From CAYORM01 sp964406375 (GTDB lineage Bacteria; Pseudomonadota; Alphaproteobacteria; DSM-16000; Inquilinaceae): a DNA stretch of 21,046 nucleotides. Position 1 is the stretch's first letter; each line of letters starts with the position of its first letter. The DNA is taken from contig CAYORM010000047.1 in assembly GCA_964406375.1 (NCBI GenBank), positions 1 through 21,046 of the forward strand, in the 5' to 3' direction. The translations under genes were made by a program, and so were the position numbers. The notes below the pieces were generated by a model. That model saw only the letters and a list, made by a program, of their open reading frames with translations, did no database searches and had not been told where the DNA came from. Below are positions 13,133 through 20,331 of the stretch, piece after piece.

Positions 13133-13732
13133 TCAGCTCTTCAGCTTGGTCGCGATCTGCGCGACATGGCGGCCCTGGAAGCGCGCGGCGTCGAGTTCGA
13201 TGGGCGAGGGCATGCGCGAGCCGTCCGAGCCGGTGATGGTCGTCGCGCCATAGAGCGAACCGCCATTCATCGCGCTCGTGTCGCCCAGCCCGCCGAAGCC
13301 GAAGGGCAGGCCGACGATCACCATACCGTGATGCAGCATCGTCGTGTGGGTCGACAGGATCGTCGATTCCTGACCGCTATGCTGCAGAGCCGTCGAGGTG
13401 AAGACCGAACCGACCTTGCCGACGAGGCGCTTCTCGAACCACAAGCCGCCGGTCTGATCCCAGAAATTGCGCATCTGCGCTGCCATGTTGCCGAAGCGGG
13501 TCGGCGTGCCGACGATGATGGCGTCGTAGTCCGGCAGCTCGTCGACGGTCGCGATCGGCGCGGCCTGATCGAGCTTCATGTGCGCCGCCCGCGCGACCTC
13601 TTCGGGAACGAGTTCCGGCACCCGCTTGATCGCAACCTCGGCACCGGCCTCGCCCGCACCCTCGGCCACCGCCTGTGCCATCGCCTCGATATGGCCGTAG
13701 GAGCTGTAGTAGAGAACCAGAACCTTGGTCAT
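13133..13732 (-). CDS. wrbA: NAD(P)H:quinone oxidoreductase, WrbA type
   Basis: A 199-residue flavodoxin-like protein of standard length. It has the N-terminal FMN phosphate loop (KVLVLYYSSYGHIEAMA), GTPTRFGNMAAQMRNFWDQTGGLW, FTSTALQHSGQESTI and the C-terminal GASTI-like GATTITGSDGSRMPS segment typical of WrbA. It reduces quinones by two electrons using NAD(P)H and FMN, avoiding semiquinone radicals, in the cytoplasm as a tetramer. The start is preceded by GAGGATGG. It is divergently transcribed from a LysR-type regulator with about 115-130 bp between them, a classical regulator-target layout. Confidence 0.95.
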   Translation of the reverse strand: MTKVLVLYYSSYGHIEAMAQAVAEGAGEAGAEVAIKRVPELVPEEVARAAHMKLDQAAPIATVDELPDYDAIIVGTPTRFGNMAAQMRNFWDQTGGLWFEKRLVGKVGSVFTSTALQHSGQESTILSTHTTMLHHGMVIVGLPFGFGGLGDTSAMNGGSLYGATTITGSDGSRMPSPIELDAARFQGRHVAQIATKLKS

Positions 13733-13767
13733 GAGCGTCCATCCTCACAATTGTCGCGTAACGGGCA

Positions 13768-13799
13768 CGCCGGCCCGCCAGAGCGAAGATGGGCCGGCG
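13768..13799. promoter_or_regulatory. Inverted repeat in the wrbA-lysR divergent region
   Basis: Perfect 9-bp arms CGCCGGCCC (13768-13776) and GGGCCGGCG (13791-13799) are separated by 14 bp, centred between the two divergent starts. It has no T-run. It is a candidate operator for the neighbouring LysR protein, although LysR sites usually follow a T-N11-A pattern, so assignment is uncertain. Confidence 0.35.
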
Positions 13800-13861
13800 C
13801 ACCGTTTCCGATTAGTCGGGGAACCGGAACAGGATTGTTGCCTGACGTGAACGATCGCGTG

Positions 13862-14785
13862 ATGCAGTCCCTCGACGACATGCGGCTGTTCGTGCGGGTG
13901 CTCGATGGTGGCAGCCTCTCGGCCGCGGCCGCGGCGACTGGACTGTCGAAATCGGCCGTCAGCAAGCGTCTCGCCCGGCTCGAGGGCGATCTCGGCGCGC
14001 GGCTGCTCAACCGCACGACACGGCGGCTGAGCCCGACGGTGGCGGGTGCCGAGTTCGCCGAGCATGCGCGGCGCATCCTGCGGGATGTCGAGGAGGCGGC
14101 GCTGCGCGTCGCCCGCCATGGCGAGGCTCCAAGCGGCCTGTTGCGCGTCAACGCGCCCGTCACCTTCGGCCATCGTCATGTCGCGCCGGTCGTCGCGGAG
14201 GCGCTGTCACGCTGGCCATCCCTCGAGATCGAGCTGTCGCTCGCCGACCGTTTCGTCGATGTGGTCGCGGAGGGCTGGGACGTGGTGGTGCGGATCGCGA
14301 CCCTCGTCGATTCCAGCCTCGTGGCCCGCAAGCTCGCCCCGGTCGACCGGCTGCTCTGCGCCGCCCCCACCTATCTCGCGCGGCATGGCACACCGCGTCG
14401 CCCGGCCGATCTGCGTAACCACGACTGTATCGTCTATTCTCACGCCGTCGACCGGGTCGACTGGACCTTCGTCGACGAGGCCGGCCATGTGGAGCGGGTG
14501 CGTGTCCGCGGCCGGCTCAGCATCGACAACGGCGATGCGGCCCGCCGCGTGCTGCTGGCCGGTCAGGGTATCGCCCTGTCACCCAGCTTCCTCGTCGCCG
14601 AGGACCTCGAGGCCGGTCGCCTCGTGCCCCTTCTGCCCGGATGGCGCAACCCGTTCGGCGCCGCCTACGCCGTGTGGCCGCACAATCGCAGCCTGACGCC
14701 GAAGGTGCGCGGCTTCGTTGATCTGCTCGTGACCCGACTCGGTCCGGCGCCGGGCTGGCGCGCCGGTCCGCAGCAGCGCGGTTGA
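13862..14785 (+). CDS. LysR family transcriptional regulator
   Basis: A 307-residue protein. The N-terminal winged helix (about 1-62, MRLFVRVLDGGSLSAAAAATGLSKSAVSKRLARLE) is followed by a type 2 periplasmic-binding-like effector domain (about 90-290). The overall sequence (LLNRTTRRLSPT, GLLRVNAPVTFG, VARKLAPVDRLLCAAPTYL) resembles the large aromatic/quinone-responsive branch. I chose the ATG at 13862; a GTG at 13847 is an alternative and neither has a good Shine-Dalgarno. The gene diverges from wrbA and probably controls wrbA-pirin and itself. The effector is not predictable. Confidence 0.93.
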   Translation: MQSLDDMRLFVRVLDGGSLSAAAAATGLSKSAVSKRLARLEGDLGARLLNRTTRRLSPTVAGAEFAEHARRILRDVEEAALRVARHGEAPSGLLRVNAPVTFGHRHVAPVVAEALSRWPSLEIELSLADRFVDVVAEGWDVVVRIATLVDSSLVARKLAPVDRLLCAAPTYLARHGTPRRPADLRNHDCIVYSHAVDRVDWTFVDEAGHVERVRVRGRLSIDNGDAARRVLLAGQGIALSPSFLVAEDLEAGRLVPLLPGWRNPFGAAYAVWPHNRSLTPKVRGFVDLLVTRLGPAPGWRAGPQQRG

Positions 14786-14832
14786 CGACAATTTCATAGA
14801 AAGCGCGATGTTCTGGTGCATACTGGGCGGTG

Positions 14833-15303
14833 ATGGAGCACACCCCGCCCCGTCCAGTGCCCCGCTCACCGATCATCCGCGACGCGGCCGCCTTCTGGGC
14901 CGCGAAGGCGGCGGGTGGGATGCCGTCGCTCCGGTCGGTGAGGCCGCAGGAAATGCCGCGGCTCCTGCCGCACCTCATGATCTTCGACGTCCTCGAACCG
15001 CTGGATTTCCGCTACCGCCTCGTCGGCGGTGCGGTGCGCGAGCGCCTCGTGCGCGACCGTACCGGCCAGCGGCTGTCGGAGATCCCCGGTCAGGGACCGG
15101 ACTCGGCACTGTGGCGGCACCTCGACGCGGTGCGCAAGGCGCGGATGCCGTCCTGGCGGGCGCCGCCCTATGTCGGGCCGGCCGCCTCCTTCCTCGAGAT
15201 CGAGAACCTGGTTTGTCCGCTGTCGAGCGACGGCGAGAGCGTCGATGCCATCCTGGTCTTCATCGACTTCGTCAGCCGTCGCCTCGGCGGAGCGGACGAC
15301 TGA
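14833..15303 (+). CDS. PAS domain-containing protein (PAS_5 / DUF1457 type)
   Basis: A 156-residue single-domain protein. The core (about 40-75, PRLLPHLMIFDVLEPLDFRYRLVGGAVRERLVRDRTGQRLSEIP) matches the small alphaproteobacterial PAS_5 family. No output domain, signal peptide or membrane segment is present. Such proteins are thought to be stand-alone sensors, but ligand and partner are unknown. The start is ATG 14833, with GTG 14830 directly before it as alternative; the Shine-Dalgarno is weak. It is 47 bp after the LysR gene and 93 bp before argS, all rightward. Confidence 0.8.
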   Translation: MEHTPPRPVPRSPIIRDAAAFWAAKAAGGMPSLRSVRPQEMPRLLPHLMIFDVLEPLDFRYRLVGGAVRERLVRDRTGQRLSEIPGQGPDSALWRHLDAVRKARMPSWRAPPYVGPAASFLEIENLVCPLSSDGESVDAILVFIDFVSRRLGGADD

Positions 15304-15345
15304 TACGCATCCTGATCCCCAAGGGGTGTGGCAGTTGTGGACGGG

Positions 15346-15378
15346 CCCGCGATCCCTTAGGAACCGCGGGATCGTTCC
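15346..15378 (+). other. Mutually exclusive stems in the argS leader
   Basis: Three stems compete: CCCGCG (15346-15351) with CGCGGG (15365-15370); CGATCCC (15350-15356) with GGGATCG (15368-15374); and GGAAC (15360-15364) with GTTCC (15374-15378). No U-tract follows. This could be a regulatory leader or simply GC-rich self-complementarity. Confidence 0.3.
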
Positions 15379-15396
15379 GAGCAGTCTGCGTCGACC

Positions 15397-17160
15397 ATGC
15401 CCTCCCTCGCCGCCGCCCTCACCGAACTCGCCGCCGCCGCCTTCACCGAGGAGGGGCTCGCCGCATCGTTCGGGCATGTGACCGTCTCGAACCGGCCCGA
15501 TCTCTGCCAGTTCCAGTGCAACGGCGCGCTCGCCGCGGCCAGACAAGCCCGCAGCAATCCCCGCGCCCTGGCCGAGGCCGTCGCCGCACGGCTGCGCCGC
15601 CAGCCGATGATCGCGGAAGCCACGGTCGCCGGCCCCGGCTTCATCAATCTGACGGTCACCGACGGCGCCCTCGCCATGCATATCGACGCGATGGCGCGCG
15701 ACGAGCGGATGGGGGTGCCTGCCGAGCCGCCGCGGCGCGTGGTGCTCGACTATGGCGGTCCCAATGTCGCCAAGCCGATGCATGTCGGCCATCTGCGGGC
15801 CTCGATCATCGGCGATGCGCTGCGCCGGCTCTTCTCCTTCTGCGGGGACGAGACGATCGGCGACGTCCATATCGGCGACTGGGGCACGCCGATGGGCATG
15901 GTGATCAGCGAGATCGCCCTCCGCATGCCCGACCTGCCCTATTTCGATCCGAACCATCAGGGCCCCTATCCGGCGGAGAGCCCGGTGACCATGGAGGATC
16001 TCGAGATCCTCTACCCGGCGGCGGCCAAGGCCTCGAAGGAGGATCCGGAGCGGATGGAGGCTTCCCGCCGCGCGACTGCCGAGTTGCAGGCGGGCCGGCC
16101 GGGCTATCGCGCGCTATGGCGCCACTTCGTCGATGTTTCGATCGCCGGGATGAAGCGGGAGTTCGACGCGCTCGGCGTGCATTTCGACCTCTGGAAGGGT
16201 GAGGCCGACGTCCATGATGTGATCGAGCCGATGGTCGCCGACCTGAAGGCGCGCGGCCTCGCGGTCGAGGATGCCGGGGCGCTGATCGTGCCGGTGGCGG
16301 AGGAGGGGGACCGGACCGAGGTCCCGCCGCTGATCCTGCTGAAGTCGGACGGTGCCGTGATGTACGGGACGACCGATCTCGCGACGATCGTCGACCGGGT
16401 GACGACGCTCGACCCCGACCTCATCCTCTATGTCGTCGACCAGCGCCAGAGCCTCCATTTCGAGCAGGTGTTCCGCGCCGCCCGCAAGGCCGGTCTCTCC
16501 GGCCGGGCCGAGATGGAGCATCTGGGTTTCGGCACGATGAACGGGCCGGACGGCAAGCCATTCAAGACCCGTGCCGGCGGCGTCATGAAGCTGTTCGATC
16601 TGCTCCACGAAGCGACCCAGACGGCACTGCGGCGACTGGCGGAGGCCGGGCTCGCCGCGGACTACCCCGAGGAGGAGCGGCAGGCGATCGCGCGCCGTGT
16701 CGGCATCGCCGCCGTGAAGTTCGCCGATCTCTCCAATCACCGCATCTCTAACTACGTCTTCGACCTCGACCGCATGCTGCGGTTCGAGGGAAAGACGGGC
16801 CCTTATCTGCAATACGCCGCGGTGCGCATCAAATCGATGCTGCGCCGCGCCGAGGCGGAGGGGCTCGTCCCCGGCGGGATCGCGGCACCGGAAGGGGCGG
16901 CCGACCGGGCGCTCATGCTCGAACTGGCGCGCCTGCCGGATGCTGTCGCGGCGGCGAAGCGCGACCGCGCGCCGAACATCCTGTGCGACCATGTCTACGG
17001 GCTTGCGCAGGCATTCAGCCGCTTCTATGCCGAGTGCCACGTGCTCGGTGCGAGCGATCCGGCGCGTCGCGCCGCATGGCTCGGCCTGTCGGCCTTCACG
17101 CTGCGGCAGATCGAGCAGGTGCTGTCGCTGCTCGGCATCGAGGTGCCGGACCGGATGTAA
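15397..17160 (+). CDS. argS: Arginyl-tRNA synthetase
   Basis: A 587-residue class I synthetase. An N-terminal tRNA-recognition domain (about 1-110) is followed by the catalytic core with NVAKPMHVGHLRASIIGD (HIGH motif as HVGH at 129-132) and the ArgRS version of KMSKS, GKPFKTR (386-392). The C-terminal anticodon-binding domain contains RISNYVFDLDRMLRFEGKTGPYLQYA and ends at IEVPDRM, the usual terminal methionine of the family. It charges tRNA-Arg in the cytoplasm. The start is fixed by family length, although no good Shine-Dalgarno is visible. The convergent enolase-superfamily gene ends one base beyond the argS stop. Confidence 0.97.
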   Translation: MPSLAAALTELAAAAFTEEGLAASFGHVTVSNRPDLCQFQCNGALAAARQARSNPRALAEAVAARLRRQPMIAEATVAGPGFINLTVTDGALAMHIDAMARDERMGVPAEPPRRVVLDYGGPNVAKPMHVGHLRASIIGDALRRLFSFCGDETIGDVHIGDWGTPMGMVISEIALRMPDLPYFDPNHQGPYPAESPVTMEDLEILYPAAAKASKEDPERMEASRRATAELQAGRPGYRALWRHFVDVSIAGMKREFDALGVHFDLWKGEADVHDVIEPMVADLKARGLAVEDAGALIVPVAEEGDRTEVPPLILLKSDGAVMYGTTDLATIVDRVTTLDPDLILYVVDQRQSLHFEQVFRAARKAGLSGRAEMEHLGFGTMNGPDGKPFKTRAGGVMKLFDLLHEATQTALRRLAEAGLAADYPEEERQAIARRVGIAAVKFADLSNHRISNYVFDLDRMLRFEGKTGPYLQYAAVRIKSMLRRAEAEGLVPGGIAAPEGAADRALMLELARLPDAVAAAKRDRAPNILCDHVYGLAQAFSRFYAECHVLGASDPARRAAWLGLSAFTLRQIEQVLSLLGIEVPDRM

Positions 17161-17161
17161 C

Positions 17162-18271
17162 TCAGCCGATCCGCGTCGCGGCGAGCCGTTCCTCGTCGAG
17201 GGTGATGCCGAGGCCCGGCGCCTCGGACAGCACGATCCAGCCCTCGGCATCCACCTCCAGCGGCGTCGTCATCGGGAAGTCCCGGCGGTCGAGGGTCCAG
17301 CCGGCGGGATCGTAGGGGAATTCGAGGAAGGGCGCGTCGGCCACGCCGGCGGTGAGATGGGCGTTGGCGACGACGCCAATCCCATTGTTCCAGGTGTGTG
17401 GGGTGAAGACGGTGTGATGGTCCTCGGCGAGCCGGGCAAGGCGGGCGAGGCCGGTGATCCCGCCGATGAGCGTGGCGTCGGGCTGGACGACGTCGAGACA
17501 GCCGCGCGTCACCAGTTCGCGGAGGTCGTGCATCTCACGGGCCATCTCGCCACCGGCGATCCGCAGCCGGGTGATGCGGCGCAGCTCCGCCATACCGGCG
17601 AAGTCGCCGCGATGCAGCGGCTCCTCCATCCAGAAGACGCCGAGCGTCTCGAGCGCACGGGCGACGGTCACCGCCTCCTTCAGCGTCCAGGGCGTGGCGG
17701 TGTCCCAGGGCATCCGCCAACCCTGGTTGCAGTCGACCATCAGCGCCATGCGGTCGCCGATCCGGTGCCGGACATGCTCGACCACCGCCAGATCGTCGCG
17801 CCAGTGCGGTCGGTGGAAGCGGATCTTCATCGCCGGGAAGCCCCGCTCGGCCAGCATCTCGGCGAGATCGGCCATCTCCTCGGGGCCACGCAACGCACCG
17901 GAGGAGGCATAGGCGCGGACCCGGTCCGACCGGCCGCCGAGAAGCCGCCAGCACGGCATGCCGGCGATCTTGCCGGCGAGGTCCCACAGCGCGAGATCGA
18001 GCGGCCAGCAGCGGCCGTAATGGAAGGAGAGGTTGTCGATCACCCGCCAGTGGCGTTCGAGCCGGGTCGGGTCCTCGCCGATGAACAGGTGCTCATGGCC
18101 GGCGAAGCCGAGCATCAGATCGCCCGAACCGATCCCGGTGACGCCGGCATCGGTCTCGATCCGGACGATGGTGGCGGTGTGTCCGGTCCGCGGACGGGTG
18201 TCCCAGGCGGCGTGAAACGGCGTGTCGAATGTCAGCCGGTGGTGGGTGACCGTTATCGCCGTGATCTTCAT
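17162..18271 (-). CDS. Mandelate racemase/muconate lactonizing enzyme family protein
   Basis: A 369-residue enolase-superfamily protein with N-terminal capping domain (about 1-125) and barrel. Metal ligands fit D180 (LMVDCNQG), E216 (WMEEPL) and E242 (IAGGE). A D265/H292 pair has the same 27-residue spacing as the D270/H297 dyad of mandelate racemase. The base motif is K149-x-R151 instead of K-x-K. This places it in the mandelate racemase subgroup, probably an acid-sugar dehydratase or racemase; the substrate is unknown. GGGAGACGAGC supports the ATG at 18271. No transporter or sugar-catabolic neighbour is present to indicate the pathway. Confidence 0.88.
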   Translation of the reverse strand: MKITAITVTHHRLTFDTPFHAAWDTRPRTGHTATIVRIETDAGVTGIGSGDLMLGFAGHEHLFIGEDPTRLERHWRVIDNLSFHYGRCWPLDLALWDLAGKIAGMPCWRLLGGRSDRVRAYASSGALRGPEEMADLAEMLAERGFPAMKIRFHRPHWRDDLAVVEHVRHRIGDRMALMVDCNQGWRMPWDTATPWTLKEAVTVARALETLGVFWMEEPLHRGDFAGMAELRRITRLRIAGGEMAREMHDLRELVTRGCLDVVQPDATLIGGITGLARLARLAEDHHTVFTPHTWNNGIGVVANAHLTAGVADAPFLEFPYDPAGWTLDRRDFPMTTPLEVDAEGWIVLSEAPGLGITLDEERLAATRIG

Positions 18272-18382
18272 GCTCGTCTCCCTCTGTACCCGAGTCCTGG
18301 TTCGGACCCGCCCCGTCGGCCGCGACCTTGCCGCGTCGCGTCGCCCGCGCCAAGCTGCCGCCATTCCCGAGGGAGAGGACAC

Positions 18383-18805
18383 ATGACCCGAGCCGACCCG
18401 CCGGCTTTCGTGCTCGATCCGCGGCTGGCCGCCGACGGCCCGCTGATCGTCGACTGGCCGGCCTGCCGCATCCATCTCAAGGATGACAGCCGCTTTCCCT
18501 GGCTGGTTCTGGTGCCGCGGATCGCGGGCGCCGTGGAGCTGTTCGATCTCGCCGAGGCGGAGCGGGCGGCGGTCCTCGACGAGGTGATGCGGTCGGCGCG
18601 AGCCATGAAGGCGTTGTGGCCGGACAGCAAGATCAATGTCGCGGCGTTGGGCAATATCGTCCGGCAGCTCCACATCCATGTGGTCGTCCGGCATGAGGGC
18701 GATGCCGCCTGGCCCGGCGCGCCCTGGATTCCGGATCCCCGGCCCTATGGCGAGGCGGAGCGGGCGACGCTGATCGGCCGGTTGCGCGCGGCGCTGGGCG
18801 GCTGA
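18383..18805 (+). CDS. HIT domain-containing protein
   Basis: A 140-residue protein. GGGAGAGGACAC directly precedes the ATG at 18383; the longer frame through the upstream gene is spurious. The histidine triad region is QLHIHVVVRHEGDAAWPGAPW: H97 and H99 are kept, while the third triad position is Val/Arg rather than His. This variant is familiar from a proteobacterial branch of the family. HIT proteins hydrolyse or transfer nucleotide phosphates (for example ApnA); activity here is uncertain. It precedes rpmE by 71 bp. Confidence 0.88.
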   Translation: MTRADPPAFVLDPRLAADGPLIVDWPACRIHLKDDSRFPWLVLVPRIAGAVELFDLAEAERAAVLDEVMRSARAMKALWPDSKINVAALGNIVRQLHIHVVVRHEGDAAWPGAPWIPDPRPYGEAERATLIGRLRAALGG

Positions 18806-18819
18806 GCGCCCGGCCATCC

Positions 18820-18848
18820 TTGAATGCCGGCCGGGCCTCGGCTATACG
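18820..18848 (+). promoter_or_regulatory. Sigma-70-type promoter of rpmE
   Basis: TTGAAT (18820-18825) and TATACG (18843-18848) are separated by exactly 17 bp. Transcription would start near 18855, giving a leader of about 20 bases. This is the best housekeeping promoter in the window. Confidence 0.65.
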
Positions 18849-18876
18849 ACGCCCTCGTTTTCCGGAGTGCCGAGCC

Positions 18877-19104
18877 ATGAAGGCTGATATCCATCCCGAC
18901 TACCACGAGATCACGGTCATCATGACCGACGGCTCGGAGTTCAAGACCCGCTCGACCTGGGGCAAGGCCGGCGACGTGATGCGGCTCGACGTCGATTCGA
19001 AGTCGCATCCGGCCTGGACCGGCGTGCAGAAGATCATGGATCGCGGCGGCCAGGTCGCGAAGTTCAACAAGCGGTTCGAGGGCTTCGGCCTCAAGCGCGG
19101 CTGA
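18877..19104 (+). CDS. rpmE: 50S ribosomal protein L31
   Basis: A 75-residue protein. It starts MKADIHPDYHEITVIMTDGS and has the conserved STWGKAGDVMRLDVDSKSHPAWTG and VAKFNKRF. It lacks the CxxC zinc motif, so it is the zinc-independent (C-) form in terms of metal binding, as is common in alphaproteobacteria. It binds the 5S/central protuberance region of the large subunit. GGAG ten bases upstream supports the start. It has its own promoter and terminator and is probably monocistronic. Confidence 0.95.
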   Translation: MKADIHPDYHEITVIMTDGSEFKTRSTWGKAGDVMRLDVDSKSHPAWTGVQKIMDRGGQVAKFNKRFEGFGLKRG

Positions 19105-19144
19105 GCGCTCGCCGGCGAGGCGCCGGCGCATCGGAATCAGGGAC

Positions 19145-19172
19145 AGGGCCGGCCTCGGGAGCCGGCCCTTTC
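19145..19172 (+). terminator. Intrinsic terminator of rpmE
   Basis: AGGGCCGGC (19145-19153) and GCCGGCCCT (19161-19169) form a 9-bp stem with a 7-base loop followed by TTT, 40 bp after the rpmE stop. It may also limit leftward read-through from the convergent exoD-like gene, which ends at 19192. Confidence 0.7.
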
Positions 19173-19191
19173 GCATGCCTTCATTCAACCC

Positions 19192-19800
19192 TCAGCCGAG
19201 GGCGAAGCCGATTGCCGCGATGACGGCGCCGACGGCGCCGATCGTGATGATGAGGCCGACGAGGCCGACGAGCAGGCCGACGATCGCCGCGACACCATCC
19301 TCCTGCAGTAGCCCCAGCGCCATCAGGAAGATGCCCACGGCGGGGATGAGGTTGGTCATCGGCAGCGGGATCGCGATGCAGATCGCCAGTACCACGACGA
19401 CTGCGCCAAGCCAGCGTTCGGAGATCGGGCTCGTCAGCCAAGTGAGCCGCGGCCGGCACAGCCGTTCGAGCCGCAGGATCCAGGGTGTCGCCTTGTTGAG
19501 TACGGCCGCGAGGTCGCGCCGCCTGATCCGTCTTCGGGTGATGAAGGCCGGCATCCAGGGCCGCCGGCGGCCGAGCATCATCTGCGCGCCGAACAGCATG
19601 CAGGGCAGGCCGAGCACCGAGCCGAGGCCCGGCGGACCGGGAAAGCAGTTCGGCAGGGCGAAGATCAGCAGCACCAAGCCGAAGGCGCGGTCCTCGAGCG
19701 CTGCGAGGATGTCGCCAAGGGTGAGTTCGGGGGTGTCCGAACTCTCCACGAGCCCGTTCAGCAGCGTCGAGGCGCTGGCGTGACGCGGTGTCGCACTCAA
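19192..19800 (-). CDS. Exopolysaccharide synthesis protein ExoD family
   Basis: A 202-residue membrane protein. It has the family opening LTLGDILAALEDRAFGLVLLIFALPNCFPGPPG, then LPCMLFGAQMMLGRRRPWMP, ITRRRIRR, and hydrophobic C-terminal segments (about 130-200). ExoD was described in Rhizobium as needed for normal exopolysaccharide and alkaline tolerance; the molecular role is unknown. The start is a TTG at 19800 with GAGGA seven bases upstream; that GAGGA overlaps the TGA stop of the preceding gene, so the two genes are probably co-translated. Confidence 0.9.
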   Translation of the reverse strand: MSATPRHASASTLLNGLVESSDTPELTLGDILAALEDRAFGLVLLIFALPNCFPGPPGLGSVLGLPCMLFGAQMMLGRRRPWMPAFITRRRIRRRDLAAVLNKATPWILRLERLCRPRLTWLTSPISERWLGAVVVVLAICIAIPLPMTNLIPAVGIFLMALGLLQEDGVAAIVGLLVGLVGLIITIGAVGAVIAAIGFALG

Positions 19801-19810
19801 CAGACCGTCC

Positions 19811-20158
19811 TCAATGATGCGCGTCGTGCAGCACAGCCCGCGCCGCCGGTCCGGGATCGTAGGACAGCCCCAGCGGCGTGAGCGTCACCGCGCCGGGTGC
19901 CGGATCCGCCACCAGCCCCTTGCGGGCCAGGGCGACGAAGACGGCCGGGTTATAGAGACCCGTCATGTCGCGTCCGGCGACCACCGTATCGCCGACATGG
20001 TAGTGGTCACCATGCGGCGGCGGGAAATCACTCACCCGGACGGCGCCATCCTCGCCCGCCGGCTCGGCATGGCGCGGGGTACGTGCCATCTGCTGCAGGA
20101 TGGCGAGGGTCTTGAGCTGGAGGGGGTTGAGGCCCAAGGGATTCTTTTTCGGCGGCAT
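19811..20158 (-). CDS. Conserved hypothetical protein
   Basis: A 115-residue protein that I cannot assign to a named family. It starts MPPKKNPLGLNPLQLKTLAILQQMAR, which looks like the first helices of a winged-helix fold. A His-rich loop follows (PPPHGDHYHVGDTVV, about 47-61), then LYNPAVFVALARKGLVADP, reminiscent of the second half of a winged helix, and a T-L-T-x-L-G end. No signal peptide or membrane segment is seen. It lies 10 bp upstream of the exoD-like gene on the same strand, so the two are likely an operon. Whether it binds DNA is open. Confidence 0.75.
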   Translation of the reverse strand: MPPKKNPLGLNPLQLKTLAILQQMARTPRHAEPAGEDGAVRVSDFPPPHGDHYHVGDTVVAGRDMTGLYNPAVFVALARKGLVADPAPGAVTLTPLGLSYDPGPAARAVLHDAHH

Positions 20159-20262
20159 TGTCTCTAATCTGATCGGTTCGGGGTAAGGCTAGTCTGCAGA
20201 AAAAGGCAGGCCGATGGCGAGGGTCGTGTCGGAGCCGCCACGATGCCTCGTCCCGGGTGAGG

Positions 20263-20291
20263 GTGACGCGGCGGCCGCCCTGCGCTAGAAC
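20263..20291 (+). promoter_or_regulatory. Candidate promoter of ettA
   Basis: GTGACG (20263-20268), 17 bp, then TAGAAC (20286-20291). Each hexamer matches four of six consensus bases. The position, about 40 bp before the start codon, is suitable. Confidence 0.35.
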
Positions 20292-20331
20292 CCCCCGCAA
20301 CCCCGAACATCGCGTGATCCGGAGCGGCGGC

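Noticed and set aside
13118..13846. Long N-terminal extension of the LysR protein
   Set aside because: It is antisense to wrbA. The winged-helix domain begins directly after 13862, as in normal LysR proteins.
16940..18382. Rightward open frame opposite the enolase-superfamily gene, leading into the HIT gene
   Set aside because: It is a shadow frame. The HIT protein has its own strong ribosome-binding site at about 18369-18380 and normal family length from 18383.
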